Shown here piece after piece: positions 57,945 to 59,528 of a stretch of DNA of 59,528 nt. Location: IMG/VR virus record IMGVR_UViG_3300003885_000003, positions 1 through 59,528 of that record, one strand, 5' to 3'. Position 1 is the first letter of the stretch, and each line of letters starts with the position of its first letter. The DNA comes from a virus. The notes under the pieces are model-generated. The model saw only the letters and a program-made list of their open reading frames with translations. It was not told where the DNA came from and did not search any database. A program made the translations under genes and the position numbers.

Positions 57945-58045
57945 GGTATACGGCCGTATACCGCAGATTCAAATAGTGAGTTGTCCAGTATTACTGGACA
58001 ACTCAGGAGAGTATAAAAATGGTAAAACGACAGTTAAAGCAATGA
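57945..58045 (+). other. Relics of lost paralogues, palindrome and hairpin
   Basis: 57945-57962 is the perfect palindrome GGTATACGGCCGTATACC. 57950-57976 would encode TAVYRRFK*, the end of a membrane paralogue. A 12-bp stem GAGTTGTCCAGT / ACTGGACAACTC follows (57978-58004). After AGGAG, 58019-58045 encodes MVKRQLKQ*, again a C-terminal relic, and its TGA overlaps the next ATG. Confidence 0.6.
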
Positions 58046-58251
58046 AAAAACAAACGAAATACGAACGCCTTCTGACTGACTTAAGCCGGCTTGCTGGAAC
58101 AGAGATTACTGGTGGAACGCTGAACGTAACGTTGCCTGATGGTACAACACAAGTCTGTATTGATTATGCAGATGGCACGAGCCAATATTTTACTGGTCGC
58201 GATGCAGCCGCATTGCAAAAAATGGCAGACGAACATGAGAGAGGTAAATAA
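58042..58251 (+). CDS. Small hypothetical protein (69 aa)
   Basis: The start at 58042 overlaps the relic stop (ATGA). It has a beta-rich middle (TLPDGTTQVCIDYADGTSQYF). No family was recognised. Confidence 0.6.
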   Translation: MKKQTKYERLLTDLSRLAGTEITGGTLNVTLPDGTTQVCIDYADGTSQYFTGRDAAALQKMADEHERGK

Positions 58252-58427
58252 TGAAAAAAAGCGATACGAAAAAGTGGCACGACGAAATGAGTAGGCTTGG
58301 CTGGCAGCCAGTAATTGAGGACGGTGAGGTTATTCAGTATCGTCATCCAAAAACGTTAAACACCATCAATAAAAATGTGTTCAACACATGGATGGAAATG
58401 ATGATAAAGGGCATTGATAAATCATGA
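58251..58427 (+). CDS. Small protein, tandem paralogue of 58424 (58 aa)
   Basis: MKKSDTKKWHDEMSRLGWQP... shares 'WH..M.R.GW..V.....VIQY..P' and the C-terminal helix with the next protein. It starts at a TAATG overlap and is missing from simple ORF calls because of its size. Confidence 0.6.
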   Translation: MKKSDTKKWHDEMSRLGWQPVIEDGEVIQYRHPKTLNTINKNVFNTWMEMMIKGIDKS

Positions 58428-58630
58428 CACACGACCGAGACACACAACAAGCATCGAGCTATGATAGATGGCATAATCAAATGATTAGAGCGGGGTGGGT
58501 ATCTGTTCAAGGTTTATACGGCAATGTTGTTCAGTATCAGTATCCCCGGCGGGGGGGGAAGCATATCGTGATAAAGTCGGCAGAGTTTGCGCCGTGGGTA
58601 GAGCTTGAGCAAACGCCGCCGCCGTTTTAG
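58424..58630 (+). CDS. Small protein, paralogue of 58251, PPF end (68 aa)
   Basis: MTHDRDTQQASSYDRWHNQM... aligns with the previous protein. It ends ELEQTPPPF, overlapping the junction repeat. Confidence 0.6.
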   Translation: MTHDRDTQQASSYDRWHNQMIRAGWVSVQGLYGNVVQYQYPRRGGKHIVIKSAEFAPWVELEQTPPPF

Positions 58631-58634
58631 GAGA
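58614..58634 (+). repeat. PPF-stop junction repeat, copy 1
   Basis: CGCCGCCGCCGTTTTAGGAG carries the codons PPPF*, the ribosome site and the lead to the next ATG. Related copies are at 59021-59038, 59235-59254 and, reversed, 32092-32109. Confidence 0.75.
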
Positions 58635-58638
58635 ACTC

Positions 58639-59019
58639 ATGAATATAGAAGATTTGCATGATGGGCAGAAAAGTATAATTATCGTTTCTTTGATGGGCAG
58701 ATTGATTAAGGATTCACAAAATCCAAAATTGTATGGAATGCAGACATGGCAACCAATTTCCTACGATGAGCCAGGGGAAACGGTGAAAAAATTTCCTGTC
58801 CCTAATTTCTACAATCCGCAAAATATGCAATATGCGTGGCGCGTATTGAATTGGGTATGGGGATCACGTCTCGCAGAACAGTATTTGCAATGGCGATTAG
58901 AGAGAGATGAAACACCTGAGACCATGCCGCCGAACCTTGCAGTACAACTATGGCTCGATAAAATTTTAGAGCTTGCTAACGAAAATGGAATGATTGATTG
59001 GCGTAAGTTTGAGTGGTAG
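58639..59019 (+). CDS. Hypothetical protein (126 aa)
   Basis: AGGAG precedes the ATG. Trp-rich, mostly helical (YAWRVLNWVWGSRLAEQYLQW). It lies between two copies of the PPF junction repeat, so it may be an exchangeable cassette. No family was recognised. Confidence 0.65.
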   Translation: MNIEDLHDGQKSIIIVSLMGRLIKDSQNPKLYGMQTWQPISYDEPGETVKKFPVPNFYNPQNMQYAWRVLNWVWGSRLAEQYLQWRLERDETPETMPPNLAVQLWLDKILELANENGMIDWRKFEW

Positions 59020-59020
59020 A

Positions 59021-59038
59021 GCCGGCCGTTTTAGGAGA
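59021..59038 (+). repeat. PPF-stop junction repeat, copy 2
   Basis: GCCGGCCGTTTTAGGAGA lies after the stop of the previous gene, so its PF* codons are no longer translated as a gene end. Confidence 0.65.
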
Positions 59039-59043
59039 ATATT

Positions 59044-59226
59044 ATGGATGATTTTGAACCTGACGTGATTAGCAAAACATGGAAATGTTTCCGGGTAGAG
59101 AAGTTCAATAATGATTGTGTTGGATTTGGTCTTTGGATTATGCTTGGCATTCCATTTGAAAACACGTTACTCATGATTGGTTTTGATTTTATGATGCGCG
59201 GGTATCGGTTAGAAATTTTACGGTAG
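59044..59226 (+). CDS. Small hypothetical protein (60 aa)
   Basis: AGGAG lies upstream. One hydrophobic stretch (FGLWIMLGIPFENTLLMIGF). Between junction copies 2 and 3. No family was recognised. Confidence 0.6.
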   Translation: MDDFEPDVISKTWKCFRVEKFNNDCVGFGLWIMLGIPFENTLLMIGFDFMMRGYRLEILR

Positions 59227-59234
59227 GGGGATAG

Positions 59235-59254
59235 GCCGCCGCCGTTTTAGAGAG
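59235..59254 (+). repeat. PPF-stop junction repeat, copy 3
   Basis: GCCGCCGCCGTTTTAGAGAG follows the stop of the gene ending at 59226 and provides the ribosome site for 59262. Confidence 0.7.
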
Positions 59255-59261
59255 GCAAACA

Positions 59262-59477
59262 ATGTTCAATGTTATTAGATTGTTTTTAGTTCGGCAGATA
59301 AGAGATTTAATATGGTGGTTTCGGATTTCCAAGAAAGAAATACCCGAAAGATTTTGGATGTTTTTGGCGTGGCTGCTGCCTAGAAAATTGGTGATGTGGG
59401 CTACCATTCGCCTGATTGCTAATGCAACACAGGATGAATATGGAAGCACATGGGTGGGGGGATCATGTATACTATAG
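59262..59477 (+). CDS. Small phage protein with LPRKLVMWATIR motif (71 aa)
   Basis: The C-terminal half (WLLPRKLVMWATIRLIANAT) is like a motif common in small actinobacteriophage and environmental phage proteins of unknown function. Its stop codon overlaps the TATACTATAG promoter for the next gene. It ends in the circular overlap. Confidence 0.65.
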   Translation: MFNVIRLFLVRQIRDLIWWFRISKKEIPERFWMFLAWLLPRKLVMWATIRLIANATQDEYGSTWVGGSCIL

Positions 59478-59481
59478 TTAG
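59461..59481 (+). promoter_or_regulatory. Second copy of the gene-78 promoter (circular overlap)
   Basis: The same bases as 24-44, present again because of the 91-bp overlap; TATACT at 59468-59473. Confidence 0.6.
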
Positions 59482-59528
59482 ATTTTGAGACATTAACCAA
59501 TAGGAGCAAGTAAAATGAATGAACCAAT

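Noticed and set aside
1-59528. Diversity-generating retroelement, integrase, tRNA genes
   Set aside because: No reverse-transcriptase YxDD protein, no tyrosine or serine recombinase motifs and no cloverleaf were seen; the three-way junction at 34.6 kb lacks an acceptor CCA end and anticodon arm.

Overview
The window looks like one complete phage genome. Its first and last 91 bases are identical (1-91 = 59438-59528), as expected for a circular assembly of about 59,437 bp. The gene set is that of a tailed siphovirus-type phage: terminase, portal, MuF-like protein, ChaB/Mu-I-like protease-scaffold, Mu gpT-like capsid, tail tube, frameshifted tail chaperone, a 1399-residue tape measure, fibres and a GH25 endolysin. 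No integrase, DNA polymerase, tRNA or rRNA gene was seen. The host is inferred to be Chloroflexota (Anaerolineae/Caldilineae type). Several membrane-anchored proteins carry long Thr-Pro linkers and one has an AYLPII motif, a style typical of exported proteins of that phylum. The palindrome ACGGCCGT recurs about 57 times by hand count, against roughly one expected by chance.

Layout. A leftward block dominates 400-49,772. Reading right to left it holds: a replication/recombination operon (49.3-41.8 kb: SSB-like protein, Dam-type methylase, prim-pol-like primase, many small zinc or acidic proteins); the packaging genes (41.6-36.5 kb: terminase, portal, MuF, a lipoprotein); an inserted regulatory/accessory segment (36.4-29.9 kb) with a short rightward operon, an MT-A70 methylase and a ParB-like protein; then head and tail genes (29.8-11.7 kb), fibres, a Thr-Pro stalk, a holin candidate, two glycoside-hydrolase-like proteins and the endolysin. 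Rightward genes fill 49.9-59.5 kb and continue over the circle junction to 344: a ribbon-helix-helix regulator, an amber-interrupted endonuclease, a C5 methylase, a TGT-like DUF6610-type protein, a lipoprotein-tethered FtsK-like ATPase, membrane proteins and a fast-changing array of tiny genes. A second rightward block lies at 1.1-3.3 kb.

Regulation is the most unusual part. Four start regions carry two 18-bp imperfect palindromes exactly 23 bp apart; three of them sit exactly 38 bp upstream of a TATACT -10 with no -35, which suggests a phage-encoded activator or repressor regulon. A second promoter type (TGGTATAMT) lies exactly 6 bp upstream of the ATG in several genes, implying leaderless mRNAs. 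Several promoters are followed at once by strong hairpins: the head operon attenuator, a three-copy small-RNA-like element with a CUCCUU segment, a 45.6-kb leader RNA, and a riboswitch-like three-way junction with a pseudoknot at the methylase Shine-Dalgarno. Short direct repeats at gene junctions flank single small genes, so the accessory ends appear to grow by cassette exchange and tandem duplication.

All functional calls come from reading motifs in translated sequence; no database search was run.
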